A DNA stretch of 64,000 nucleotides from Rhabdophis nuchalis (Eukaryota > Chordata > Lepidosauria > Squamata > Natricidae). A model generated the notes under the pieces. It had not been told where the DNA came from. It did not search any database and worked only from the letters and a program-made list of their open reading frames with translations. The stretch covers positions 18,917,519 to 18,981,518 of the forward strand of contig CM077651.1 of assembly GCA_039707465.1 (NCBI GenBank), read 5' to 3'. Below, piece after piece: positions 21,713 to 33,013 of this stretch. The position numbers and the translations under genes are program-made. Position 1 is the stretch's first letter, and every line of letters begins with the position of its first letter.

Positions 21713-22450
21713 TTGGAGCCTGAATCTGCGGAGGAAGATGAGCTGGAGCTGACTGAGATCAAGGTGGCTTCGTTGGCTTCGGAGGAATAAGGGGAGGAAG
21801 AGGCCGAGTCAGCCCAGGATCCTTCAGGATTGGGATGGCTTGTTAGCAGAGAGGAACAGGGGCAGGGTGACCAAGAGAGGGCAAGCAGTACTCACGAGGA
21901 GTGACAGAGCTCAGGCAATAAGCAATGACTGTTCCCTCCTGATCCCCAAGCATGGAGAGTGGAGAGAAGGTGGGAACAGCACAAGGTGACCTGATGACTC
22001 AGGAGGAGAGCATCCCATTCCTCTTCACAAGGTATACTTGAGGACTGAGATTTAAGGAGACACTGTGGGGAGGGGCATTTGTCGGGAACAAACACCAAAT
22101 TGGTAGAGTTTGGTGTGCCGGTACAGACAGTTGGAGTTTGCAGGACTGCTTGCTTTTTCCTTACTTGGGGACTCAGTTCCTTCTTCCTGACTCCATGGAC
22201 TTAGTACCTTGTCCCTGATTTTGTGGACTCGTTTGTGGATTCATTGTTTGTCCCTTGGTTCATGGACTCCTTCCCTTGTTCCTTTTGTTTTTCTGGACAA
22301 AGGCTGTCGTGTGTGCATTGTGTGCATGCCTACATGGCCTGCTCTGGGACTTGCCAAGAACATGGGAGTGTTTGAGGGGAAATTTAGAGCATTTAAGGGG
22401 GAGTTTGAATTCTCAGCTGGCTGGGTGACCTTCGTGCTTTGTCCCACGTC
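21713..22450 (+). mobile_element. LTR-like repeat family B, second copy
   Basis: Homologous to 11826-12475: 'tgcggaggaagatgagctgg', 'ctcttcacaaggtatacttg', 'tttaaggaga' and 'atttgtcgggaacaaacacc'. It ends near 'cgtcatcaca', as does the other copy. Its placement inside a MITE gives independent support for the boundaries. Confidence 0.5.
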
Positions 22451-22576
22451 ATCACACAATGGTTCAAAGTTATGATGGCTTACAACCTCACTTGCATTTA
22501 TGACCATCACACCATCCTCAGGGTTACAATCCAGACCCTTGGCAACTAGTGCACGTTTGCAACCATTTGTAGCATC

Positions 22577-22803
22577 TGGCCGGCCTGGGATAGCCTCCTT
22601 GCCTTGGGATTTTATAGAATAGGTTTTAGTTTAATCGGGATTTTAGCACAGGGTTTATTTAATTGGTTTTTAAATTTTGTTGTTTATTTATTGTTGTTGT
22701 TATTTATTGTTTTTATGCTACCTGTGCACCGCCCCGAGTCCCCGTGGGGAGAGGGGGCGGTATAGAAATAATAAATTATTATTATTATTATTATTATTAT
22801 TAT
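22577..22803 (+). mobile_element. L2 LINE 3' end, tail-B type
   Basis: Starts 'tggccggcctgggatagcct' (the last codons, AGL(G/A)-stop, and UTR), then 'gcaccgccccgagtccccg', 'gggagagggggcggta' and an (ATT)n tail. Confidence 0.85.
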
Positions 22804-23025
22804 CCTGCGGTCATGTGATCATGATTTGAGGCATGTTTACTGATTTTGCTGATTTCAAGTAAAAAGAACAATGGCAAAAACATCCATTGAGGAAACTGAA
22901 TTTGATGAATCCGTATGTGACTCACTTAACAAGCACAGTGATTTTCTCAATGATGCCATAAAAACAATGGTAAAATTAGGTCCAACTTGACTTATAACTG
23001 TAATGACGTACAATGGAAATTCTGC

Positions 23026-23876
23026 TCCCAATTGAGATGACCTGCACAAGCAAACACATTTTAGCCAGTTACTGGATTTAAGAAATGAATTACTTTGTTA
23101 CAAATATGTCCCTCTCGTGGACAAAAAACATTACGTGGACTATTTCAGAAGAGAAATAGGCAAACAGGGAACAGCCATGGTGTCAAGGAAATGAAATGTT
23201 AAGAATCAAAGTACTCAGCAAATAGTTTTCTTCCTTCAATCCAGAAAAGTATCATCTTAAGGGGAGGAGGACAGACTGCCAATAGTACAATTTGTCACAC
23301 ATATCAACAATGACACCACTTAGAGGAATATACAAGCCCCAAATACATTGCATGAAAACCAAATCAAAGCAATTGCTTTTTAAGATCCATTGACACAAAC
23401 AGAAATCTTATATATTGCATGCTGCACTGGATAAACAGTAAATTGAATCCTATCTTACAGCTGCATAAACCTGACCAGAAACAGCATCAGACCCACAATA
23501 AATTATATGTTATGGAGAGGGAACCCTTTCCATGGAATAAATAATAATGAGATACTTGGACAGGCTCTCAGCTTATAGGAAATGTATGGTAAGAGGTAAG
23601 CAGTGTGGAATCTAAATCAATAGAACAGAATTAAAGTTATCTCCAGCTATTGCCTACAGACAATCTGAAATAAATATGTAGGTACTTGTGCAGACAAATG
23701 ATTTAAGTCTGCAAAAGTCCTCTTTTATTTATATGACTGATAACTAATAAATATTATTAATTACCAGGGAGGTAGCCCCAACGTAGTTCTGAAACACTAC
23801 TAAAATGTAATGTTTTGGAAAATACTTGTAAGGAAGGGCAATACTTCCTTATGTCCTGAAGGATTTTAATTCAATA

Positions 23877-23878
<2 letters not shown>
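23026..23878. other. no recognisable feature
   Basis: No coding or repeat signature that I can name. Confidence 0.4.
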
Positions 23879-23969
<91 letters not shown>

Positions 23970-24110
23970 TCCCCTCCCTCCTTCTGCCTCCCCCTCTCTT
24001 CCTCTCCTTCTCCTCCTTCCCCTCTCCCTCTTCCCCTTCTCCTCTCCCTCTCTTCCTCTCTCTCTTCCCTCTCCCCCTCTCCTTCTCGCTCTTCCTTTGT
24101 GTGTGTCTTT
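23879..24110. repeat. (CT)n and long polypyrimidine tract
   Basis: About 80 bp of CT followed by about 140 bp of CCTCT/CTTCC variants, nearly all pyrimidine on the plus strand. The 130-codon open frame on the minus strand (RERERE) is an artefact. Confidence 0.95.
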
Positions 24111-25895
24111 CTCAATAATGCAGACATGGTATTCCATTGTTGCCTTCTGAGATTTCTTTTCCAATCTAACTTATGCTCCTGGCCTTTTCTGCAGGTTTCC
24201 CACCCAGGTTTTAATAAGGCCTGACCTAGATTAGCTTCCAAGCCCAGTTCAAGTCAGACAGATGTCAACATATGTTAACATTTCCAATGAAAGCTATATA
24301 ATGTGTAGAAGAACCATTCAGGAGTTGCATCCAGAGTGGTGACCTGAGGTCAAAGGAGATAAACATTTTCAATAATGCAAGATTGTGTGGTTCTTTTTTT
24401 TTCTTTGTGTCACCTTTGCTCGTATTTTTATAGTTCCTGTACAAGAACAGATTCAATGCTGTACATCATGAAAAAGAAAATAATTCCCAGAAGGAGGTAG
24501 AGTGGCTATTATTATTTGAGAAACTTTGGTGGCTTCCAGGAACTACAAATCTAAATAGCTGGAAAGAAGAGCCAGTTTATCAAGCTGGGCTTAAAGATGA
24601 GTTTGCTGTCTTAATGCCAGCATCCATGCTACACATTGGCTTCCCTGTCCGAGTTATATTTTATCCTATCATAACAGTGATACCAGAGGTTGATGGTAGA
24701 TTTCCCCAGATTTTTGGTGATTAAGGACTTCAATCTGCCTTCTCTGGGTCTGGGGATTTAGGTTACAACCATAGACCCTATCCAAATTAAGGATGTTCTC
24801 CAACCCAGTGTGAAGATTACATAACAACTTTAGGTTTTGGGTTTTTTTTTACAATCTAATATGACCTCTTCTAGTAGCCCACTTACCAGATTGCCCTGGC
24901 TCCTGAACATCTGACATGGACCTTGATAATCTGGGTGATGACTGAACCAGCACAACTATCTTGGCTTATGTCACTGGCATATTTGAGATAGGCAGGTGAA
25001 GTGTTGGGGTCTTTGCCCAAGGACCCCTAATGTTAAGGTAGGTACCATCTGGAATTGGAATCCTGGTCTTACACATACTAAAGAGGGCATTCTAACCACT
25101 ATGCTAATTCTTATTGTTTTGTCTTAATCCAAACAGGTCAATTTCCCATCTCTGCAAGTTCTGCCAACTTTACAATCCACTCCTCCGTGGTGGGTACTTC
25201 TGCATTTTTTCCCCCAGTTGTGCTCTATGAGTTTAGAAGTGGTTAGTATTTACCAAGTAAATTTGGACTTGGTAATGTTGCTGGAATGAAACCAATCCAT
25301 GAAAACCAATCCTTGGATTTCTGTCTTAGAATTCATAATTGCTGAACTCTTTCCTTGGGACTTGATTTGGTTTATTGTTGATTTTTCTCTCTCTCTCTTT
25401 GGTTGTTACTTTAGATGCTGCTTATCCAATGAGGCTGCTTGTGTGTATATGAAATTTATATTGAATGTATAACTTTGAGATAAGCCTGACAGATTTATTA
25501 TAAAGTTAAACTACATAAGCACTACCATTCATGAAGCTAGGACATTTACTTAACAAAGTTCAAGATGTATACTGTTGCAAATGCTGACAACCTCTGAGAG
25601 ATGCACCTACTGAAAATGCACTTTACACATTAGCTCCTCTGAAAGCTTCTTTTCTTCAGACCTTGATTCATGGAGGACAAATTTCCTTTCACCAAGCTCT
25701 AAGTGAATAATCTGTAGATGGAACAGATAGATGTAGTCTTTACCACTACCCTGTTAAACCTACTGCTGTGTTTCAGTTTATTATTAATGCCAAAACACGG
25801 GCTTCTGTTCCAAACCAATAACTATGGATAACACAACCTTGAAAAATATACTTTATATTTGTGCAAAAGCCCATCTGTCTTCTTAGGCATGTGCA
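24111..25895. other. mostly unassigned; weak SINE-like trace at 25000-25115
   Basis: 'ttctaaccactatgctaatt' near 25090 resembles an antisense tRNA-like SINE head, with a diverged body upstream. Otherwise AT-rich, no coding signal. Confidence 0.3.
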
Positions 25896-25896
25896 A

Positions 25897-25921
25897 CACA
25901 CACGCACACACACACACACAC
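25897..25921. repeat. (CA)n microsatellite
   Basis: About 12 CA units with one CG interruption. Confidence 0.9.
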
Positions 25922-25965
25922 CAAAAATCCTTCTTTGAACAGAAGTACTCATCAAGGTTCAGTGA

Positions 25966-26330
25966 TGAAGGAGAAGGAGGAGAAGGAGGGGAAGGAGAGG
26001 AGAAGGAGAGGAAAAGGGAGAAGGAGAGGAGAAGGAAAGTAGGAGAAGGAGAGGGAGAGGAAGAAAGAGGAGAGGGAGAAGAAAAGGAGAAGGAGAGAGA
26101 GAAGAAGAAGGAAAGGAGGAGAAGGAGAGGGGGAAGGAGACGGAGAAGGAGGGGGAGAGAGAGAAGGAGAGGGAGAAAGAGAAGGAGGAGGGAGAAGGAG
26201 AAGGAAAGGAGAAGGAGGAGAGGGGGAAGGAGAAGGAAAGGAGAAAGAGAGGGAGACGGAGACAGAGAGGGAGAGGGAGAGGGAGAAGGAAAGGAGAAGA
26301 TCGGGGGAGGGGAAGAGGACAAAGAAGATA
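25966..26330. repeat. 365-bp polypurine (GGAGAA)n-like tract
   Basis: Almost uninterrupted purine on the plus strand, built from GGAGAA, GGAGAG and GGAAAG variants. Long open frames in several phases (175 aa plus, 184 and 159 aa minus) are low-complexity artefacts. Confidence 0.95.
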
Positions 26331-27193
26331 CCATGAATAGTGTAACAACATCTGAATACCAGGAAGAGAAACACAAATCAAAATAGATTTACGGATAAGG
26401 GCTGCCTGTTGTTTTTGAAGTTTGGAATGGGAGTACATTCCTCCCCCCCCCCAATTGAATAATTTTGTGGATGATTATATTTGAAACTGTTTATATTAGG
26501 TCCGTTTATGCCACATGAAAAAATATTATGACAGGCCTTGGGAGACATTGGTCCAAAGAAGAGTCCCTCTGAGAAGGATGGAATGATGGAGCATTCTGAC
26601 GGAGCCTTTTTCCTGTGGGATTCTGCCAAGAAATTAGAGAAAGAAAAGCTACCAAAGTCCTGACATCGGCCAAACCACATCAGGAGTTGGCAGGAGAATC
26701 TTATGTGTAACAAAACAAAAGTCAGCCACCACACTTCCGAATGATAATTCAGATCCAAACGTTCATTTTTTTGCCAATGTTTTCCCTCTGTGTCCCATGA
26801 AACAGTTCCACAAAAGGATTACGGCTTACATCTCACTCAAATCTCTGATACTTCTTTTGGAATATAATTTAGATTTTGATTAAGGTGCTTTGTTAAAGGT
26901 GTTGGCAATTATCCCACCAACCAACAAGGAAATAATCAGCTTATATCTAAAGCATAATTATAATCAAAAGGGATTCACTGTGTAAACAGACAAAGGCTTC
27001 TGAAAATAAAATAAAAAAGGTTAATTGCAAATAACCATACAATTCAGACAATAAAAAGAACCGAATGAATAACACACTTTGTACTGAAGCTTAAGGTGAT
27101 TAAAATAAAGCTGATAATTGGGAACATTGATTTTCTTAACTCCACAATAGAAAAGGTCTTTTGCTTCATGACACCATTAAGGATGTTCTAGAT
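26331..27193. other. no recognisable feature
   Basis: AT-rich; nothing nameable. Confidence 0.4.
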
Positions 27194-27340
27194 CAGTGTT
27201 TCTCAACCTTGGCGAGTTGAAGATGAGTGGACTTCAACTCCCAGAATTCCCCAGACAGCCATGGGGAATTCATGGCTGGATGGGGAATTCTGGGAGCTGA
27301 AGTCCACTCGTCTTCAACTCGCCAAGGTTGAATAACACTG
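27194..27340. mobile_element. palindromic hAT MITE with 8-bp duplication
   Basis: Ends CAGTGTTTCTCAACC and GGTTGAATAACACTG. Inner inverted blocks are 'gacttcaactcccagaattc' and its complement. The target duplication TTCTAGAT (27186-27193, 27341-27348) is perfect. Confidence 0.85.
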
Positions 27341-27348
27341 TTCTAGAT

Positions 27349-27654
27349 CAACATCATACAAGTCAATTTCCTTATAATGTATATTATGTGACTTCCTTTT
27401 CTTTTTCTTCGGCTTACACTCCCATTATTCTACGCACTTCTTTTAGAAGCCTACTCCTGTCATGTTTTTCAATCATAGAAAGAACACCGGCTTAAGTGTG
27501 TGGTTGCATTTTCTCTTGTTATTTCTTGTTGTTTGGAGCAAGTTATTGTTTCATATTTTGATTAATTCACAACGGTCTCTTTTTTTTAAATCACTTCACT
27601 TGTTTTATTTTAATATGCCTAACAAATTTTGTTGTTGTTGTGCCTTTTGAGTCC
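27349..27654. other. no recognisable feature, partly flanks a split repeat
   Basis: AT-rich. The last part, 'gttgttgttgtgccttttga', seems to continue across the hAT element into 27929 onward. Confidence 0.35.
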
Positions 27655-27662
27655 ATCTTGAC

Positions 27663-27920
27663 CAGCGGTGGGGTTCAATATTTTTTACTACCGGTTCTGT
27701 GGGTGTGGCAGCGTGGCGTGGTGGGCATGGCTTGGTGGCCCTGGTAGGGGAAGGATACTGTAAAATCTCCATTCCCTCCCAATCAGCTGGGATTTGGGAG
27801 GCAGAGAATAGATGGCAGTGGGGTCAGGTCAGAGGTGGTATTTACCGTTTCTCTGAACTACTCAAAATTTTTGCTACCGGTTCTCCAGAACTGGTCAGAA
27901 CCTGCTGAATACCACCTCTG
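27663..27920 (+). mobile_element. hAT MITE (GGTGG...CCACC family) with 8-bp duplication
   Basis: Ends CAGCGGTGGGGTTC and GAATACCACCTCTG. Interior 'actaccggttctgtgggtgt' and 'ccggttctccagaactggtc'. The target duplication ATCTTGAC (27655-27662, 27921-27928) is perfect and supports the hAT assignment of the whole family. Confidence 0.85.
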
Positions 27921-28115
27921 ATCTTGACCCCTCGTGACTACATGGATGACATGCAATCTTCTAGGCAACATTTTGAGAAGTAGCTTCATACTGCCTTTTT
28001 CCTAGGGCTGAGAGACAATAAATGGCCCAAAGTCACACAGGTGGCTTCTGTGTCTAAGGCAGGACTGGAACTGCCATTGGTGACAATGGACAGAAATAAG
28101 GAACAGGAGCACATG
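27921..28115. repeat. unassigned dispersed repeat interrupted by the hAT element
   Basis: 'actacatggatgacatgcaa', 'cctagggctgagagacaata' and 'ggcccaaagtcacacaggtg' are familiar as a squamate/amniote dispersed repeat. A similar segment ('gggtcacccagctggctttg') appears at 38075. Class unknown to me. Confidence 0.4.
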
Positions 28116-28294
28116 ATGTACGATTTCTGCAAAGCCACCAAAGCAAAATGATTTATTGCTTTTCCAGAGAAAAACCTTTGGCAAGAGAGCATTTTACCCC
28201 CTTCTTTTTCCAAGCATTTCCCCACAAGTGCAGGAGTTAATAGGAGTCTCTTTTAATAGAATATGTGGGAATGTATTCATCATTTAAACATCTT

Positions 28295-28470
28295 AATTGA
28301 AAATATCTCATCTTAGTCATACTTTATGAATTTCTGAAATCATTTCAGAGAGTATTTGTCTTATGAACTTTACAGCTTCCTTGACTAAATTACTATAAAG
28401 GAGTCATCTTCTAGATTCCTTCCAGATGGTCATCTCTTGGAGCAATATGCACTCTAGGTAAGTTCTAGGT
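28295..28470. repeat. segment duplicated at 54565-54725
   Basis: Shared blocks include 'atcttagtcatactttat', 'tatgaactttacagcttcct' and 'cttggagcaa', in the same order and spacing. Either an old dispersed repeat or a segmental duplication. Confidence 0.6.
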
Positions 28471-28917
28471 CTGTGATGGTAAACCTGTGCCATGTGTGCC
28501 ACAGGTGGCACATGGAGCCCTCTCTGTGGGCATGTGAGCTGTTACCCCAGCTCAGCTTCACTGTACATGCACTGTACATGCAGTGGAACTGAGGCTCCCA
28601 CTGTCCTCTCAAAGGCCAGTTGATTTTTTGGTCTCTGCCGTGCATGTGCGTGAGGGGTGGAGGGTACAGTGCAACCCACCACCACACTCTGTTTTTGGTC
28701 CCAGGAGGCTTCAGGGAGGCCTGCTAGGCCCAAAATGGGGCACGGGGGTGGTGGTGTCACACACACGTGTGGGAAATGCAGGGGGTCACATGCACATGTG
28801 CAGGGGGCAGGGCACATGGGGTTGTTGCATATGCATTGCATTAGGTGCGTGGGCATGCGCTGCTGTGCACATGCGCACACTTTCAGCATGCAACAACAAA
28901 AGGTTTAGCCATCACTG
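28471..28917 (+). mobile_element. hAT MITE (CAGTGATGG family) with 8-bp duplication
   Basis: Ends CTGTGATGGTAAACC and GGTTTAGCCATCACTG, interior 'gccatgtgtgccacaggtgg'. Perfect 8-bp duplication TTCTAGGT (28463-28470, 28918-28925). The paralogous site at 54717 lacks the element. Confidence 0.85.
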
Positions 28918-28925
28918 TTCTAGGT

Positions 28926-29509
28926 CTGAGAAAACTGAGAGACAGTGACTGCCAAACCAGCTTTTAAGCCTTAATCAGAACTTAGTACTCATGTTCTTTA
29001 GGTTTCTAGCCTGGGGCCTTAGCCCCTAGACTACACTGTCCGTCTATTTGGTAAGAAAACGGTAAGCATTTTTCTAAAATAATGTTGAATTCCAAGTCAG
29101 TGCAGGAATTAAAAGCTAGGAAAGGATTATCCTATGCAGCTCTTTTATGATGGTGGAATTAGCACAACGGGACAGGTTGCCTTCTGCTACCACAGTCTTG
29201 CCAACTGGTTCAAGGGGTGCAGTTGACTACCTCCCAAATTCGTCTTAAAAAAAGTTTTGTTGGAGAGCATCCCCTTCCAAGCAATGAACAGGAAGAACGT
29301 ACAAAATGAGAACTTAGCTAAACATATAGTAAAACTACCCATTGAATTACATAAATTGTGGTTGCCATTGTTGAATGATCAGCAGAAGTAAGCAAAAATT
29401 TACTCGCTGAAACCTGTGTCCCAAAAATTGTCAACTTTTAAGAGAAGTGAAAGATGCTTCGTGGTGCTTGGCAAGCAGGCACATTGGTTACAGTCATTGA
29501 GCAAAACTA
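28926..29509. other. no recognisable feature
   Basis: Nothing nameable. Confidence 0.4.
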
Positions 29510-30000
29510 TATTTTTGGCTCAGATAGCCAAGGTTTCTAAGGAACCATCTCCACTAGAACTAGCCTGCCTCACTTATGCCAGCAGAAGAGGCCTGCTACA
29601 GATCCCACCTGCTAAGGAATTCAGGCAGGTGGGATCAAGGAGAAGAGCCTTTTCTGCTGTGGTCCCATCTCTGTGGAACATTCTACTTCCAGAGGTGAGA
29701 ACTGCTCCCAACCCTTTAGTCTTCCAGAAGGGTATTAAAACTTGGATTTGCTGATTAGTTTAGGGCTCTGAGGGGGACACTCCCTGCTGGAATTGGTTGA
29801 CATGATGAGCATTCCCATGCCATCCTTCTCTTAGTCCTGTTTGTTTTTTTTTGGGGGGGGGGAATAGTTTTAAATTTTTAATTTTCTTAATTTTAATATT
29901 TTAATTATTTTTCTATTTGTATTGTGTAATCTGTTAGCTGCCCAGAGGATCTTATATGGGACATGGATGGCATGAAAAGTAACTAAGTAAATAAATAAAT
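29510..30000 (+). mobile_element. old L2/CR1-group LINE 3' end
   Basis: Translation of 29535-29754 gives ELACLTYASRRGLLQIPPAK, RAFSAVVPSLWN and LPEVRTAPNPLVFQKGIKTW, a diverged relative of the L2 C-terminus. The UTR and an (AAATAAAT) tail at 29985-30005 follow. Confidence 0.7.
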
Positions 30001-30007
30001 AAGTAAA

Positions 30008-30128
30008 TAGGAAGGAAGGAAGGAAGGAAGGAAGGAAGGAAGGAAGGAAGGAAGGAAGGAAGAAAAGAAGGAAGAAAAAAAGAAAGAAAGAAAAGGAAGG
30101 AAGGAGGGAGGGAGGAAGGAAGGAAGAT
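30008..30128. repeat. (GGAA)n/(GAAA)n microsatellite
   Basis: About 14 perfect GGAA units, then imperfect GAAA and GGAG units, directly following the LINE tail. Confidence 0.95.
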
Positions 30129-30213
30129 AAGTAGATCATAGGAAAAAGACAAACCTTTAATGCATTTAATTTTCAGATTTTATATCCCTCCTGGGTTATC
30201 AAACACCATAAAC

Positions 30214-30348
30214 CAGGGGTGTCCAAACTTGGGAACTTTAAGAGTTGTGGACTTCAACTCCCAGAATTCCCCAGCCAGCTATGCTGGCTGGGGAATTCTG
30301 GGAGTTGAAGTCCACAAGTCTTAAAGTTCCCAAGTTTGGACACCCCTG
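30214..30348. mobile_element. palindromic hAT MITE, nearly perfect hairpin
   Basis: Ends CAGGGGTGTCCAAACTTGG and CCAAGTTTGGACACCCCTG. The core 'gacttcaactcccagaattc' and its inverse pair across a GCCAGC...GCTGGC centre. Perfect 8-bp duplication CCATAAAC (30206-30213, 30349-30356). The near-perfect arms imply a recent insertion or a low mutation load. Confidence 0.9.
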
Positions 30349-30514
30349 CCATAAACTATTGGAATCAAACATAATAGCTTTGCTTCATATATTCTGAATC
30401 TTACATATAAAACCTTTGCTAGAAAAATGTGTTACATGTCATCTTCTTAGAATCTGAGTCTAATATCTGGTTATGTATATGAGAGAGTCGGGGAGAGGTA
30501 TATCTCTTTCATCC

Positions 30515-30640
30515 TTTTAAAAACAGTTTTATTATTTTATAATATAGCATACAGATAAAATACAAAGGCAAATAGTAGGGAAAATAGGGGAGAGAAAGGG
30601 GAAGGGAAAAGTGAGGTGGGGGGAAGGGGAAAAAGAAAAA
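30515..30640 (-). mobile_element. possible L1-like 3' end
   Basis: Read on minus, a pyrimidine-rich 3' UTR ends in an AATAAAA-like signal and A-rich stretch near 30515-30540, resembling 58618 and 63305. Weak. Confidence 0.3.
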
Positions 30641-30794
30641 AAGGCATTGGTTTCCAATTCCCTTTGGTGCAGGAGAATAAGGCATTAACATCAAACCTCA
30701 ACTTTTTAATATAAACTAGCCATTTCTATAGTAACAAATCTATCTAATTGGTAAAACCCAAAATGAAAGTTTCATATGTCCCACCTCAAGCACA

Positions 30795-31302
30795 AAGTCC
30801 AGAAGTGGTTTTCAAGTTTGACGACCATCTTTAAAGCGCTCCATGACTCGGGGCCTAGTTACATGCGAGACCGTCTCCTGCCCCATACATCCCTCAGACC
30901 GATACGCTCCCACAGAGAGGGCCTTCTCAGGGTGCCGTCGACCGGACAGTGCCGACTGGCGACACCCAGGGGAAGAGCCTTCTCTGTGGCAGGCCCTGCC
31001 CTTTGGAACGACCTTCCCCCTGAACTTCGCACCATCTCCGACCTCCGCCTCTTCCGCCAGTGTTTAAAGACACATTTGTTTCATCTAGCCGGCCTAGCGT
31101 AACCTCCACAATTGACTATTTTAGATAGCTTTTAAATTTTTGGGATTTTAATTTGGTTTTAGCGCAGGACGGTATTTAATCAGTTTTTAAATTTTATACT
31201 TGATTTTGTTATGTATTTTTAAATTTTCCTGTGCGCCGCCCTGGGTCCTTTTGGAGAAGGGCGGGGTATAAATTTAATAAAATAAAAATAAATAAATAGA
31301 AA
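30795..31302 (+). mobile_element. L2 LINE 3' end, tail-A type
   Basis: A continuous 108-codon frame includes [52 protein letters not shown] and HLFHLAGLA. The UTR has 'gccgccctgggtccttttgg' and an AAATAAA tail. The open frame suggests relative youth. Confidence 0.85.
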
Positions 31303-32111
31303 TAAAAGTATTTGTATTTTTGTCTTTGATCAAAACAGTCAATTTAGCCATCTCTGCTAATTCCATCAATTTTTGCAGCTTTTCATCGATTGTGGGGATC
31401 AATGTTTCATCCTGAATAAACTGAATAAAGAACACAGCTTTATTTTCAATCTTTTATCACTGTCTATCTAAGGTAGACTGCTTGGCTCCATTACATCCAG
31501 AGCAATCTAACGACCTAATGAATTATGCTGCTTATATCTAGCCCTACTGTTAAATAGATGGGGTATTTTATGTTTAATACATCTGAACTTAACTCTCCTT
31601 AGCAGGACAGGTCTGAATGGTATTATTTTGCCTAAATATAATTCATATAATCTGAATGTCTGTTTAATGGAGGTTAACCAGCATGACAGCAATCTCATGC
31701 CAATCATGTTATCTTTGAAACTGGCCAGAATGCTTTTTAATTTAATTCCTCAGCAACAAGAAAATCAGTTAAAGAGATTTCCTTTTTTCTTTCACGCAGT
31801 TTCTCTTCCTTTGAATTACAAAGCTGTCTTCTGTTTACCCACTCATTTTTGGGTGCTGGCATAGTTATTGCTGAGATCCCTTCCTAAATCTGATGCAAAT
31901 GGAACCCTTGCCCATGACATTATAAATCTCACTGCCGCCATCTTGTCTAGAGAACCTCACCTAGGACACTATTGTGTGAGGGAGATAAAATTCCCATATT
32001 CTCTTTACTTTCTAGCAATGACCAAGGAAACATGTGCCACTTCTTAGCCATTGTTATTTGCAGTTTGATTTTTGGACTTTAAGATTGCACAGGCTTGTTT
32101 ATTTGTTTATT
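31303..32111. other. no recognisable feature
   Basis: AT-rich; short frames without similarity. Confidence 0.4.
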
Positions 32112-32113
32112 TA

Positions 32114-32506
32114 CCATATTTTTCAGAGTATAAGATACACCTTTCCCCCCCAAAAAGAGAGTGAAAATCTGGGTGCGCCTTATACACCGAATGCAGCCAT
32201 TTTTGGCCTACTGAAACCACACCCCCTTTACACAAATGGATGTGCAGAGGGTTTGGGAGGTTTGCAAAGTGCTTCTGGGGGCCAGGGGAGGCAAAAATGA
32301 GCAAAAACCAGGCATTTTTTGCTTGTTTCCCCCACCCCAAGCCCCCAGGAGCACTCTACAAGCCTCCCAAACCCTCTGCATGCCCATGAGGCATTCAGAG
32401 GTTTGGGGTGGCCTGCAGAGTGCAAAAACTCTTTTGTTTAAATTTACCTCTTCAAAATCATGGTGCGTCTTACACTCCTGTGCATCTTATAGTCTGAAAA
32501 ATACGG
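32114..32506 (+). mobile_element. MITE with CCATATTTTTCAGAG termini and TA duplication
   Basis: Ends CCATATTTTTCAGAGTATAAG and CTTATAGTCTGAAAAATACGG, each bordered by TA (32112-32113, 32507-32508). The interior has 'aaatctgggtgcgccttata' and paired 'cccaggagcactctacaagc' blocks. Related copies lie at 41780, 53600 and 55207. TA duplication suggests Tc1/mariner. Confidence 0.7.
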
Positions 32507-32508
32507 TA

Positions 32509-32880
32509 TCTGTTTCTTTGCCATGTTTATGTAATTGTCCATCTCAAAAAATGTGACTCTGATACTCAAACCATAAACGCAATTAAAACATTCAACAAAT
32601 ACAAAAAGTATTGTTAAAGGATAGAATTAGATATTAATAACAATGGAGCCACCTCATTGGATCATTATTCCGTTGTGAATTCCTCAGTCCTGGTTGACAC
32701 AAGTGGGTTTTGTGGGACTTCTAGACGGTCAGCAGAAATGAAGCCAATGTCACTTTGGGGTGGAGGTAGGGGAGATGTTGTTCCACAGGGTGGTTGCAGG
32801 GTAAGTCCTGTGTAGAAAAAGGCATGGCTCCTGGATTTTGCCAATGTAACTCCTTAGCAGACTAAGATCTGCTTAAAATC
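32509..32880. other. no recognisable feature
   Basis: Nothing nameable. Confidence 0.4.
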
Positions 32881-33013
32881 AGGGGTGTCAAACTGGTGGC
32901 TCACAGGCCGGATGTGTCACATTCAGGTCACACTCAGCCTAGCTCTGCAAATGGGATAAATGTCATGATATGTCACATGATGGCAACATGACACGGTGAG
33001 TTTGACACCTGTG
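32881..33013 (+). mobile_element. short hAT-like MITE (CAGGGGTGTCAAACT family)
   Basis: Starts CAGGGGTGTCAAACTGGTGG with 'ctcacaggccggatg' and ends 'gagtttgacacctgtg'. I recognise the terminal pattern from amniote hAT elements. The 8-bp duplication is not clear. Confidence 0.6.

Larger units (their letters stand above)
21665..23025. mobile_element. decayed TIR MITE split by LTR-B and an L2
   Basis: Pieces at about 21672-21712, 22451-22576 and 22804-23025 join in order to give the same element as 51981-52348 in the opposite sense: 'gttgttgacttacgac', 'ggttcaaagttatgatggct', 'cggtcatgtgatcatgattt', 'gactcacttaacaagcacag'. The LTR-B-like copy and L2 end interrupt it. Confidence 0.6.

Noticed and set aside
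25822..26438. Overlapping long frames on both strands rich in E/K/R or S/F/L/P
   Set aside because: Produced by the polypurine tract lacking stop codons; not coding.
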